Assembly (NCBI GenBank): GCA_017543645.1
Contig: JAFYFR010000114.1
Span: forward strand, 1 to 21,604
From: Bacteroidales bacterium
Lineage (GTDB): Bacteria; Bacteroidota; Bacteroidia; Bacteroidales; UBA3824
DNA: 21,604 bases
Direction: 5' to 3'
How positions within the stretch are numbered: the first letter of the stretch is position 1; the number at the start of each line of letters is the position of its first letter. A program made the position numbers and the translations under genes. Below are positions 14,436 through 21,604 of the stretch, one piece after another. The notes beneath the pieces are model-generated. The model was given only the letters and a program-made list of their open reading frames with translations, did not search any database and had not been told where the DNA came from.

Positions 14436-15767
14436 CTATTCCGTCAGCTTCTTTACCGCCTTCTCCACCTTTTCAAATTCAAACTGCTTGAACACATTGT
14501 TGAACTGTGCCTGAATCTTATCGTTGCAGAGATTGCCGATACTGCCTATGTGGGTGTGGTTGAGCGGCTTGTCCCAATGGAACTTGCCTTCTAACACCTG
14601 ATGCCCGACCTCTTTGTAGGCGTCGCGGAAGGGTACTCCCTGCGCCACCATCTCGTTCAAAGCCTCTACGGTGAAGATGGGCTGGTACATCTCGTTTTTG
14701 AGAATGTCCTCGCGTGGCTGAATCTTCGGGAGGATAAACTCCATAAAGTCCAAGCACATCTGCATACGCTCAAACACAGGCAGGTAGCTCTCTTTCAAGA
14801 GCTGAAGGTCGCGGAAATATCCGCAGGTAAGGTTGCCGGTGATGCGGTTGAGTTCAAAAGGCAGCGCGCTGATTTTGTTGCAGTAGCCGCGCATAAGTTC
14901 AAACACGTCGGGGTTGGCTTTGTGGGGCATAATCGACGAGCCGGTGGTGTACTCCTTGGGCAGGGAGATGAACTTGAAGTTCTGACTCATAAACAGGCAG
15001 CAGTCGGCGGCGAATTTTGCCAAAGTCTGCGAGAGTTGCGCGAGAGCCGACGCCACCACGGTTTCTACCTTGCCACGGGTCATCTGCGCGTAAACAGAGT
15101 TGTAGTCGGGAGAGTCGAATCCTAAGAGGTCGGAAGTGCGCTGTCGGTCGATAGGGAACGACGAGCCATAGCCTGCCGCGCTGCCGAGAGGATTGCGGTT
15201 GTTGATTTTCCATGCCGAAAGGAGCGTCCAGATATCGTCGGCAAGACTTTCGGCATAGCAACCGAACCAAAGTCCGAAACTGCTCGGCATGGCAATCTGC
15301 AAATGCGTGTATCCGGGCAGGAGCACATTCTTGTATTTTTCGCTTAATGATATGAAAGTGTCGAAAACGCCCTTGACGGTTTCGATAATCTTTTGCAGTT
15401 TGGCGCGGGTAAAAAGTCTTACGGCAGTTACCACTTGGTCGTTGCGGCTGCGGGCGGTGTGGATACGCTTGCCCGGGTCGCCAAGCTTTTCGGTAAGGAT
15501 AAACTCTATTTGCGAGTGCACATCCTCCACATCGTCGGCGATGGCAAACTTGCCGTCGCAGGCGGTCTTGTAAATGTTTTTGAGTTCGGCTTGCAGTTTT
15601 GCGTTGTCGTCCTTGCTCAGGAGCCCGCACTCAGAAAGCATCTGCGCGTGAGCCATGCAGCCGAGAGTGTCATATTCGGCGAGATAGAGATCCATCTCGC
15701 GGTCTTTACCGACAGTAAAAGTGTTTACAAATTCGGCGGTATCAAAACCTTTGTCCCAAAGTTTCAT
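14436..15767 (-). CDS. argH: Argininosuccinate lyase
   Basis: The enzyme catalyses the last step of arginine synthesis, cleaving argininosuccinate to arginine and fumarate. The 443 residues match the fumarase/aspartase superfamily. Seen are HTARSRNDQV (103-112), LPGYTHLQIAMP (with the general-acid region His155) and the signature TGSSIMPHKANPD (275-287) containing the catalytic serine loop. Length is slightly under the 455-465 common in other bacteria but all conserved regions are present. The ATG lies 2 bp after the argR stop, so argR and argH form one operon. Other arg genes are not in the window. Confidence 0.96.
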   Translation of the reverse strand: MKLWDKGFDTAEFVNTFTVGKDREMDLYLAEYDTLGCMAHAQMLSECGLLSKDDNAKLQAELKNIYKTACDGKFAIADDVEDVHSQIEFILTEKLGDPGKRIHTARSRNDQVVTAVRLFTRAKLQKIIETVKGVFDTFISLSEKYKNVLLPGYTHLQIAMPSSFGLWFGCYAESLADDIWTLLSAWKINNRNPLGSAAGYGSSFPIDRQRTSDLLGFDSPDYNSVYAQMTRGKVETVVASALAQLSQTLAKFAADCCLFMSQNFKFISLPKEYTTGSSIMPHKANPDVFELMRGYCNKISALPFELNRITGNLTCGYFRDLQLLKESYLPVFERMQMCLDFMEFILPKIQPREDILKNEMYQPIFTVEALNEMVAQGVPFRDAYKEVGHQVLEGKFHWDKPLNHTHIGSIGNLCNDKIQAQFNNVFKQFEFEKVEKAVKKLTE

Positions 15768-15769
15768 TA

Positions 15770-16240
15770 TTATTCGTTGATAAATTTATTCTTGATATAC
15801 TTAAACTCGTTGCTAAGATAATCTTTGACTTGTTTTTTTGAGAAACCGTCGCGGATGATGATAAGGATGGTGTCGTCGCCCGAGATGGTGCCGGCGATGG
15901 GGGGCATATTTTTGCTGTCGATTTGCGCAGAAACAGCGTTGGCATAGCCCGAGAGGGTTTTCAACACTGCCATGTTGCTTCCAGCAAACTCCACCGAAAC
16001 CACCTCGTTGCTCAGCACGGCGGTGGCTTTGGATATGCTTTGCGGAACTTTGTATATATATCCGTTTTCGCCGTCGGGTATGCGCGAGGCTTGAAGCTCT
16101 TTGAGATAGCGGCTCAGACTCGCCTGTGTGATAGACACGCCCTTCTGCTCAAGTTTTCGGATTATTTCACTTTGAGAACGGACTGTTTCGTTCTCAATAA
16201 TTTGACTAATCAAGTGAATCCTATTTTGTTTGCTGTTCAT
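15770..16240 (-). CDS. argR: Arginine repressor
   Basis: The ATG at 16240 gives 156 residues, typical of ArgR; a longer in-frame extension to 16303 would run through the promoter and is rejected. Residues 1 to about 70 form the winged helix-turn-helix domain (recognition region SITQASLSRYLKEL, 36-49). The C-terminal hexamerisation domain carries the arginine-binding motif GTISGDDTI (117-125). It should act as an arginine-sensing hexameric regulator. It is followed by argH after 2 bp. The ARG-box-like palindrome just upstream of its start codon points to autoregulation that also covers argH. Confidence 0.94.
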   Translation of the reverse strand: MNSKQNRIHLISQIIENETVRSQSEIIRKLEQKGVSITQASLSRYLKELQASRIPDGENGYIYKVPQSISKATAVLSNEVVSVEFAGSNMAVLKTLSGYANAVSAQIDSKNMPPIAGTISGDDTILIIIRDGFSKKQVKDYLSNEFKYIKNKFINE

Positions 16241-16241
16241 A

Positions 16242-16259
16242 GATGAATATTTATGCAAA
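16242..16259. promoter_or_regulatory. ARG-box-like operator upstream of argR
   Basis: The core TGAATATTTATGCA (16244-16257) matches the ArgR consensus TGAATwwwwATTCA with one mismatch. It lies between the argR -7 box and the ATG, so bound ArgR would block transcription of argRH. Confidence 0.6.
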
Positions 16260-16267
16260 TTGCATTG

Positions 16268-16297
16268 CAAAAATACCTTTTTTTCTGTATAAACAAA
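16268..16297 (-). promoter_or_regulatory. Promoter of argR-argH
   Basis: On the minus strand a TTTG -33 element (16294-16297) is followed after 18 bp by TATTTTTG (16268-16275), a perfect TAnnTTTG -7 box. The start site would be near 16261, immediately upstream of the ARG-box-like palindrome. Confidence 0.65.
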
Positions 16298-16303
16298 ACT
16301 CAC

Positions 16304-16530
16304 AGATTATTTTTGTTGCATATTGTTTGCCAAGAATGGTCGGTTTTCAATTTATAAATTTTTCGACCGAAGATTTTTTTTAGTCTGATTTCCGCCGACT
16401 AAAATTTCGACTTTCGTATTCCAAAATTTTTTGTTCAATTTTTTTTTAAGTTTTTTGCTTTTGTAAATAAATAGAATACAATTTAATAACAGTTATTAAC
16501 AATAATATAATCAAATAAATTTTTTCAGAA
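16304..16530. other. AT-rich divergent intergenic region with stem-loops
   Basis: No gene is evident. TTTTAGTC (16378-16385) and GACTAAAA (16397-16404) form a perfect 8-bp stem with an 11-nt loop. GGTCG (16338-16342) pairs with CGACC (16364-16368) around the palindrome AATTTATAAATT. TTTCGAC recurs on the right flank of both structures. The rest, from about 16430, is A/T runs leading to the next promoter. Confidence 0.5.
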
Positions 16531-16544
16531 TTCGAAAAATTTTC

Positions 16545-16552
16545 TAACTTTG
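16545..16552 (+). promoter_or_regulatory. -7 promoter box of the acyl-CoA synthetase gene
   Basis: TAACTTTG matches TAnnTTTG. The -33 position (about 16521-16525) is only T-rich. The expected start is near 16560, giving a leader of about 50 nt. Confidence 0.55.
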
Positions 16553-16611
16553 CGGCGTTAAAAAAAAATCGAACAGACGTTTTTGATAGTGAAATTATAA
16601 ACAGGAACATC

Positions 16612-18405
16612 ATGCAGGAAGTAACCAGAATTTTCGACTTGTTAGATTATTGCTGCGAAAGATACCATCGCCGCGACGCATTGGCTTGCAAAGAAGGAAC
16701 AGATTGGAAAACATTCGATTACGGAACATATCGCAACAATGTCGACATCCTAAGTTACGGTTTGCTTGCATTGGGTGTGAAGCGGGGCGACAAAATCGTT
16801 ACCGTATCTAACAACCGTCCCGAGTGGAATTTTGTGGATATGGCTGTGGCTCAGACAGGCGCGGTTCATGTGCCGGTTTATCCTACCATCAGCACCGACG
16901 ATTACGAATACATTTTCAACCATTCGGAATGTAAGTTTGTGTTTGTGTCCGATTCGGCGGCGTACCGCAGGATTTCTGCTGTCGTTCCCAAAGTTAGGAC
17001 TATTCAAAAAGTATTCTCTTTCAACAATATCGATGGCGTTGAAAACCTCGGCTCACTGGTTGAGCTGGGCGAAAAAAGCAAGGTATATTACGCGAAAGAG
17101 CTTATACAGATTAAGCAGAGTATTCACGACGACGACGTTGTGTCAATAATCTACACATCGGGCACAACGGGTCTTTCCAAAGGCGTGATGCTTACCCACC
17201 GCAATTTTGTGAGCAACTTTACCGCCGGAAGCAACATTATCGGACGCCTTGTTCACGACAAAGACCGCATTATCTCTATACTTCCCCTCTGTCACGTTTA
17301 CGAGCGTTGTTTCTGCTATATGTACCAGTACAACGGCATAGGAATCTATTATGCGCAGAACCTCGGAACCATTGTACGCGATATTTGCGACATTCACGCC
17401 AACGGCTGCAACACAGTTCCGCGCATTGCCGAAAAGATTATCGAAGGCATTATGAAAGAGGGCGCGAAACTCACCGGATTGCGCAAACGCATTTTCGATT
17501 ATGCCGTCAACCTCGGTTACAGATTTGAGCATTTCCGCGCCAACGGTCTTGGTTACAGTATTTTACGCTCAATTTTCAATATCCTTGTATACCGCAAATG
17601 GCGTAAGAACTATTTTGGCGGCGAGATGAAGTTTTTTGGTTGTGGCGGCGCTGCCCTGCCTGTGTCGCTCAGCCGCCTGCTCTGGGCCGCCGGCATCAAT
17701 GTTCAGGAGGGGTACGGACTTACCGAGACTTCGCCCATCATTGCGCACTCCGTTCCCGGAGTAATGGGACACAAGTTTTCGTCGGTAGGACCTATTGTAA
17801 GCAATGTTGACGTCAAGACCGACGAGGACGGAGAGATACTTGTGAAGGGTCCGAACGTGATGAAAGGCTACTACAAGAATCCCGAACTCACCGCGCAGGT
17901 GTTTACCGAAGACGGATATTTCCGCACTGGCGACATCGGCTACGTTTCGGCTGGCAACTGCCTCCATATCACCGACCGCAAAAAAGACGTTTTCAAGACA
18001 TCCGGCGGCAAATATATCGCTCCTCAGATGGTCGAGGGCAAGTTCAAGGAGTCGAAATATATCTCGCAGATAATGGTAATAGGTGAAAATCAGAAGTTTG
18101 CAAGCGCAATTATCTCGCCCAACTTCGAGGAACTCGCACATTATCTTCAGCAGTCGGGCATCCGTTGCGCCAATAATAGGGAACTGATTTCCAACCCCGA
18201 AGTGCTGGCTCTGATGGATTCGGAAGTGAAGCGAGTCAACAAGCTCAACGGAAAGACCGAGGAAATCAAACGCTTCCGTATGGTTGCCGACGTGTGGAGC
18301 GCAGAAACTGGCGAACTTTCGCAAACTCAGAAGCTTAAACGCAAGGTGGTGGCGCAGAAATACCAAGATATCATCAGCGAAATATACAGCGTAAGCGCGG
18401 TTTAG
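16612..18405 (+). CDS. Long-chain fatty-acid--CoA ligase (AMP-forming)
   Basis: The 597-residue enzyme activates fatty acids with ATP through an acyl-adenylate and joins them to CoA. Adenylation-family motifs are in order: the phosphate loop IYTSGTTGLSKGVML (about 179-193), LPLCHVYER, GCGGAALP, YGLTETSP (about 367-375), YFRTGDIGY (about 434-442) and DRKKDVFKTSGGKYIAP (about 454-470), with the C-terminal lysine region near LSQTQKLKRK. The organisation fits the FAA1/ACSL-like bacterial clade (COG1022) common in Bacteroidota. There is no signal peptide or membrane helix, so it is cytosolic or membrane-associated. It is monocistronic: its own promoter lies upstream, and a convergent gene ends 25 bp after its stop. 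Confidence 0.93.
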   Translation: MQEVTRIFDLLDYCCERYHRRDALACKEGTDWKTFDYGTYRNNVDILSYGLLALGVKRGDKIVTVSNNRPEWNFVDMAVAQTGAVHVPVYPTISTDDYEYIFNHSECKFVFVSDSAAYRRISAVVPKVRTIQKVFSFNNIDGVENLGSLVELGEKSKVYYAKELIQIKQSIHDDDVVSIIYTSGTTGLSKGVMLTHRNFVSNFTAGSNIIGRLVHDKDRIISILPLCHVYERCFCYMYQYNGIGIYYAQNLGTIVRDICDIHANGCNTVPRIAEKIIEGIMKEGAKLTGLRKRIFDYAVNLGYRFEHFRANGLGYSILRSIFNILVYRKWRKNYFGGEMKFFGCGGAALPVSLSRLLWAAGINVQEGYGLTETSPIIAHSVPGVMGHKFSSVGPIVSNVDVKTDEDGEILVKGPNVMKGYYKNPELTAQVFTEDGYFRTGDIGYVSAGNCLHITDRKKDVFKTSGGKYIAPQMVEGKFKESKYISQIMVIGENQKFASAIISPNFEELAHYLQQSGIRCANNRELISNPEVLALMDSEVKRVNKLNGKTEEIKRFRMVADVWSAETGELSQTQKLKRKVVAQKYQDIISEIYSVSAV

Positions 18406-18429
18406 TACATATATATAAGGTGTGGGTAA

Positions 18430-18933
18430 TTATTTTCCCAGATCAATCTGCCTTATGTTGAAGATTTCCTTGTTCTGATACTTGAGCTTGACAATGGTGT
18501 TGTACTCAAAGTTTTCCACATCGGATATGTCGCCCCTGACATATTCGTTTTTGCTCTTGCCGGTTTTGTAGTCGGGGTTGATAATCCATATTTCGGCATC
18601 TTCCAAAACAGCCATGGTGGCGGTGGTTTTTTCATAGTTTACCACAATAGACTGGCTTCCGTCAAAACCGTGGTGTTGAGCGGCATAATCCTCGGCATCC
18701 TTGCCTGAGAGAATCTCAATGCGGTCGAAAGTCATCATGTGCTGTTTGTCTGCCCACACTATCCGGCGGAAATAAGCCGTACAGGTGTCCACTTTCATCT
18801 TTTCACGATTAAACATGATACTGTCCAAGATGCGTTCTGCCCTGAGTTGCCTTTCTATTTCCTTCTTGCTCGGCCCGCATCCGATAGCCGCCAACGCAGC
18901 CAACAGCCAAATACACAATCCTATTTTTCTCAT
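18430..18933 (-). CDS. Small predicted lipoprotein of unknown function
   Basis: The product has 167 residues. The signal peptide LCIWLLAALAAIGC ends at a good lipobox with Cys19. A short charged helix follows (PSKKEIERQLRAERI). The rest is a mixed alpha/beta domain of about 120 residues with no motif I recognise; it has DRIEILSGKDAEDY, MAVLEDAEIWIINP and a C-terminal INI-type strand. The pattern of short beta-strands suggests a small envelope domain. The gene converges with the acyl-CoA synthetase gene and is preceded by a -7 box at 18956-18963. No neighbour hints at a role. Confidence 0.8.
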   Translation of the reverse strand: MRKIGLCIWLLAALAAIGCGPSKKEIERQLRAERILDSIMFNREKMKVDTCTAYFRRIVWADKQHMMTFDRIEILSGKDAEDYAAQHHGFDGSQSIVVNYEKTTATMAVLEDAEIWIINPDYKTGKSKNEYVRGDISDVENFEYNTIVKLKYQNKEIFNIRQIDLGK

Positions 18934-18955
18934 TTCCGATGTTTTTTTTCATCTT

Positions 18956-18963
18956 CAAAGATA
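18956..18963 (-). promoter_or_regulatory. -7 promoter box of the lipoprotein gene
   Basis: TATCTTTG on the minus strand matches TAnnTTTG, 22 bp before the ATG at 18933. It is the same octamer and spacing as upstream of the barnase-like gene. No clear -33 element is present. Confidence 0.5.
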
Positions 18964-19111
18964 TGCAAAAATAATTATTCCCGAGGCATTATTCACTTTT
19001 TTCGTCTTTTTTTATTGGAAAGAAAGAAAAAAATCGCTTTTATGCGCTTACGTAACAAAAAATTCCGTAACTTTCGACACATAAACTTTAATCTTTAAAA
19101 ACGTTTTAACC

Positions 19112-19126
19112 ATGAATACACTTTGA
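19112..19126 (+). other. Likely original start of the surface-protein gene, interrupted by TGA
   Basis: ATG AAT ACA CTT TGA: the only plausible ATG upstream of the signal peptide is in the same frame as the large open frame but is stopped at codon 5 (19124-19126). It is preceded by a weak TAACTTTC (19068-19075), a one-mismatch -7 box. Confidence 0.55.
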
Positions 19127-21604
19127 TTATACTTTACAAAAAGTCAACGGGGGGGGGTAAATTGTAAATTCTATTTCACACTATTCCTCGTCCTGTTGTT
19201 TATCTTTCCTGCAATGCAGGTTTTTGCAGATGGAAACGACAATACCGTTGTAGGCATAGCAGTAAAATCACAGCCCACCCAAACAGAATATGCCTTGGGA
19301 GAAGAATTTAATTACGAGGGCTTGGTGGTAACATTTACATACTCTGATAATACAGAGATTGATATTGAACCTAAATATTCTTATGCTGATCCGGAAACAG
19401 AAGAATACTACCTTAACCAAGAATTGAAATTCTCTGATTTTGACTACACTACTACTGGTAAAAAGACCATTACCGTTACCTACAAAGATTTCTCTGACGA
19501 GTTTGATGTTACCGTTGTAGACAAAGGTGATTGCGGCTACCAATATCTCGATGAAGATGGCACTCTTACATTCTACTATGGGCAATACAGCAAAGGGGCT
19601 ATCTATCTTGGACCGAGAGGTTCTTTGCGTCCTCAGAACGTTGCTCACTTGGTAAAAAAGGCAGTCTTTGACAAATCGTTTGAAGATTTTAGACCCACAA
19701 GTTGCCATAATTGGTTTATGGATATGTCTTCCCTCTCCGAAATTGTGGGAATGAAAGATTATCTCAATACTACTTTGGTAACAGATATGAGCAGTATGTT
19801 TTCCCAGTGTGAATTACTTACAAGTATAGATTTGAGTGGGTTTAATACTCAAAATGTAACGAATTTGAATAGTATGTTTTCCAATTGTTTCTCACTTGCA
19901 AGTATAGATTTGAGTGGGTTTAATACTCAAAGTGTAACTGAAATGGGTGCTATGTTTTGGGGATGTAAGAGCCTTAATAGTATAGATTTAAGCAGTTTCA
20001 ATACCGCGAATGTTACAACAATGCAGTGCATGTTTGCATATTGTAGCGAACTCAAAAGCCTCGATTTGAGCGGTTTCGATACCAAGAATGTTACCGTAAT
20101 GAGAATGATGTTTTATAAGGACAATAACCTTGAAACTATTTTTATCGGACCTAAATGGATTACTGCAAATGACGCATTGATTATGTTTGATGACTGTACA
20201 TCTATTGTGGGCGGCAAAGGTACTGCATTTGACGAAAACCACACCGATGGAACCTACGCCCGCATCGACCGGGGCGAGGATTCTCCGGGATACTTTACGG
20301 AGAAAACACTTGTTTCCTTTTCTGTTACTACCATCCCCACTCAGACAGAATATGCCTTGGGTGAGAATTTTTATCCAGAAGGTTTGGTGGTAACATTTAA
20401 ATACTCCGACAATACCGAAACTTCCGTAGATGTTACTGAATATGATCTTAAAGGTTTGTCTTATTCTGATTTTGATTACACCACCACCGGCAAAAAGACC
20501 ATCACCCTTACATACAATGATTTATCTGACGAGTTTGATGTTACCGTTGTCGACAAAGGGGTTTGCGGCTACTGGTATCTCGATGAAGATGGTACACTAA
20601 CATTCTACTATGGGCAATACCGCAAAGGGGCTGGATTTATCGGTGCGCATCGCATTACACAACCATTCAGTCCATCCCTTGTACAAAAAGCAGTTTTTGA
20701 CAAATCGTTCAAAGATTTCAGTCCAACAAGTTGCAGTGGTTGGTTTTCTTCTATGACTTCACTTTCTGAAATTGTGGGCATGAAAGAATATCTCAATACC
20801 ACAATGGTAACAGATATGAGCAGTATGTTCTGGGGCTGTAAGAGTCTTAATAGTATTGATTTAAGCAGTTTTAATACCGAGAATGTTACAACAATGCAGA
20901 ACATGTTTGCATGGTGTGACGGGTTAGCAAGTCTTGATTTGAGTAGTTTCGATACTAAGAATGTTACCACAATGAGAACGATGTTCTATGATTGTCAGAA
21001 TCTTACCGTTCTTTATTTGAACAGTTTCGATACTCATGATGTGCAACAAATGTCTTATATGTTTCGTGGCTGTAATAAACTTTCTACTATCTATGTTGGC
21101 GACAAATGGTCAACTTCATCTGTTCAATATTCTGATTACATGTTCTCTCAGTGCACTAATCTTAAAGGTGGCAACGGAACTATCTACAACACAAACATTA
21201 TAGATGCCACCTACGCCCGCATCGATGAACCCGAAAATGGCAAACCGGGATATTTAACTTACAAAGCATATACCCAAGAAGATAACCGCGAACCCTACGC
21301 CCTCCTAACCGACAACGGCGAAACCGTAACATTCTATTACGATGAGGACAAAAGCAAACACGAGGATGTGCTGGGATTTGATTTTGATTGGTCACTCGAT
21401 TGGGGGAATGCCAAGGTTGCTATTTTTGATGAATCGTTCAAGGATTATAAACCTACAAGTTGCGAGAGGTGGTTTTATAACTGTCAACAATTAACCGAAA
21501 TTCGTAATCTTGACTATCTAAATACAGAGAATGTAACGAATATGAATGACATGTTTCTTGGGTGTCAAATGCTTACTGAATTAGATTTGAGTAACTTTAA
21601 CACC
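19127..21604 (+). CDS. BspA-like leucine-rich repeat surface protein with Big_3 domains, 5' end broken, 3' end off window
   Basis: An uninterrupted frame of 826 codons runs from the TGA at 19124 to the window edge. It opens with an export signal (hydrophobic FTLFLVLLFIFPAMQVFA, 19175-19228). Module 1 has a Big_3-type Ig-like domain (about 19240-19530: PTQTEYALGEEF, GKKTITVTY, FDVTVVD), then a linker and five BspA/DUF285 repeats of 26 residues (pattern NVTxMxxMFxxCxxLxSLDLSxFxT). Module 2 (about 20310-21250) repeats this with four repeats. Module 3 begins about 21280 without an Ig domain and is cut at the edge. Such proteins are secreted or surface adhesins in Bacteroidota. The start is problematic: no ATG precedes the signal peptide in frame except 19112, which is stopped; the next in-frame ATG (19214) would lose the signal. 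The gene is visibly more AT-rich than its neighbours. Confidence 0.8.
19149..19157 (+). repeat. Run of nine G near the start of the surface-protein gene
   Basis: A G9 homopolymer lies about 35 bp after the candidate ATG and just before the signal peptide. In otherwise AT-rich DNA this is a classic slipped-strand site. Loss of one G would join the frame beginning at TTG 19123 to the large open frame. Confidence 0.75.
19821..19931 (+). repeat. 78-bp tandem repeat unit in module 1
   Basis: An identical 33-bp stretch beginning CAAGTATAGATTTGAGTGGG occurs at 19821-19853 and 19899-19931, exactly 78 bp (26 codons) apart. It marks a recent duplication of one BspA repeat. Module 2 lacks these two repeats. 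Confidence 0.8.
19952..20968 (+). repeat. Intragenic duplication between modules 1 and 2
   Basis: Segments 19952-20095 and 20825-20968 are highly similar and collinear with an offset of 873 bp (291 codons). The Ig-like segments starting at 19274 and 20336 are also similar, with an offset of 1062 bp. The offset difference of 189 bp is mostly the two extra BspA repeats in module 1. Confidence 0.75.

Noticed and set aside
14899..15630. Minus-strand alternative frame of about 243 codons inside argH
   Set aside because: It is a shifted frame of argH rich in Arg, Gln and Pro, without any domain; argH itself is full length and well conserved.
16241..16303. N-terminal extension of ArgR
   Set aside because: The extra codons would overlie the -7 promoter box and the ARG-box-like site; the ATG at 16240 gives a normal-length ArgR.
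19021..21604. CRISPR array suggested by regular repeats
   Set aside because: The repeats are coding, have a 26-codon period with no unique spacers, and match BspA-type leucine-rich repeats.

Overview
The window looks like chromosomal DNA from a member of the Bacteroidota, most likely a gut or oral Bacteroidales. Three things point that way. There are two large TonB-dependent outer-membrane receptors, one with the CarboxypepD_reg-like N-terminal extension typical of this phylum, and a BspA-type surface protein. Promoters of the TAnnTTTG type recur upstream of genes on both strands, and Shine-Dalgarno sequences are mostly absent. Intergenic DNA is very AT-rich, while most genes have moderate GC. 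No tRNA, rRNA, CRISPR array, transposase or phage gene was seen.

Layout. Positions 1-1827 hold the 3' part of a CobW-type GTPase gene followed 3 bp later by an RluA-type pseudouridine synthase. Positions 1918-10027 hold a three-gene co-directional block: a TonB-dependent receptor, a TPR/SpoIIE-type membrane phosphatase and a second, larger TonB-dependent receptor. The block is preceded by a promoter packed with inverted repeats. Positions 10028-10738 are a long AT-rich gap containing a promoter and a strong intrinsic terminator that bracket no convincing gene, so a small RNA is likely there. Positions 10739-13635 are a compact xylose operon, xylB-xylA, with a terminator.

Positions 13651-16240 are read on the minus strand in the order argR, argH, a barnase-like secreted ribonuclease and its barstar-like inhibitor. 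argR has a promoter and an ARG-box-like operator, and the ribonuclease pair has its own -7 box. Divergently, 16612-18405 encodes a long-chain acyl-CoA synthetase, which converges on a small lipoprotein gene of unknown function (18430-18933, minus). From about 19112 to the window end runs a modular BspA-like/Big_3 surface protein. Its 5' end carries an in-frame stop and a run of nine G, and it continues past the window.

How the genes relate. xylB and xylA carry D-xylose to D-xylulose-5-phosphate, but no transporter or regulator is adjacent. ArgR probably controls argH and itself. The barnase/barstar pair is a nuclease plus immunity module riding behind the arginine genes. The two receptors flanking a sensor phosphatase suggest a nutrient or metal uptake locus with an envelope signalling component. 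No SusD partner is present, so this is not a standard Sus-like glycan locus.
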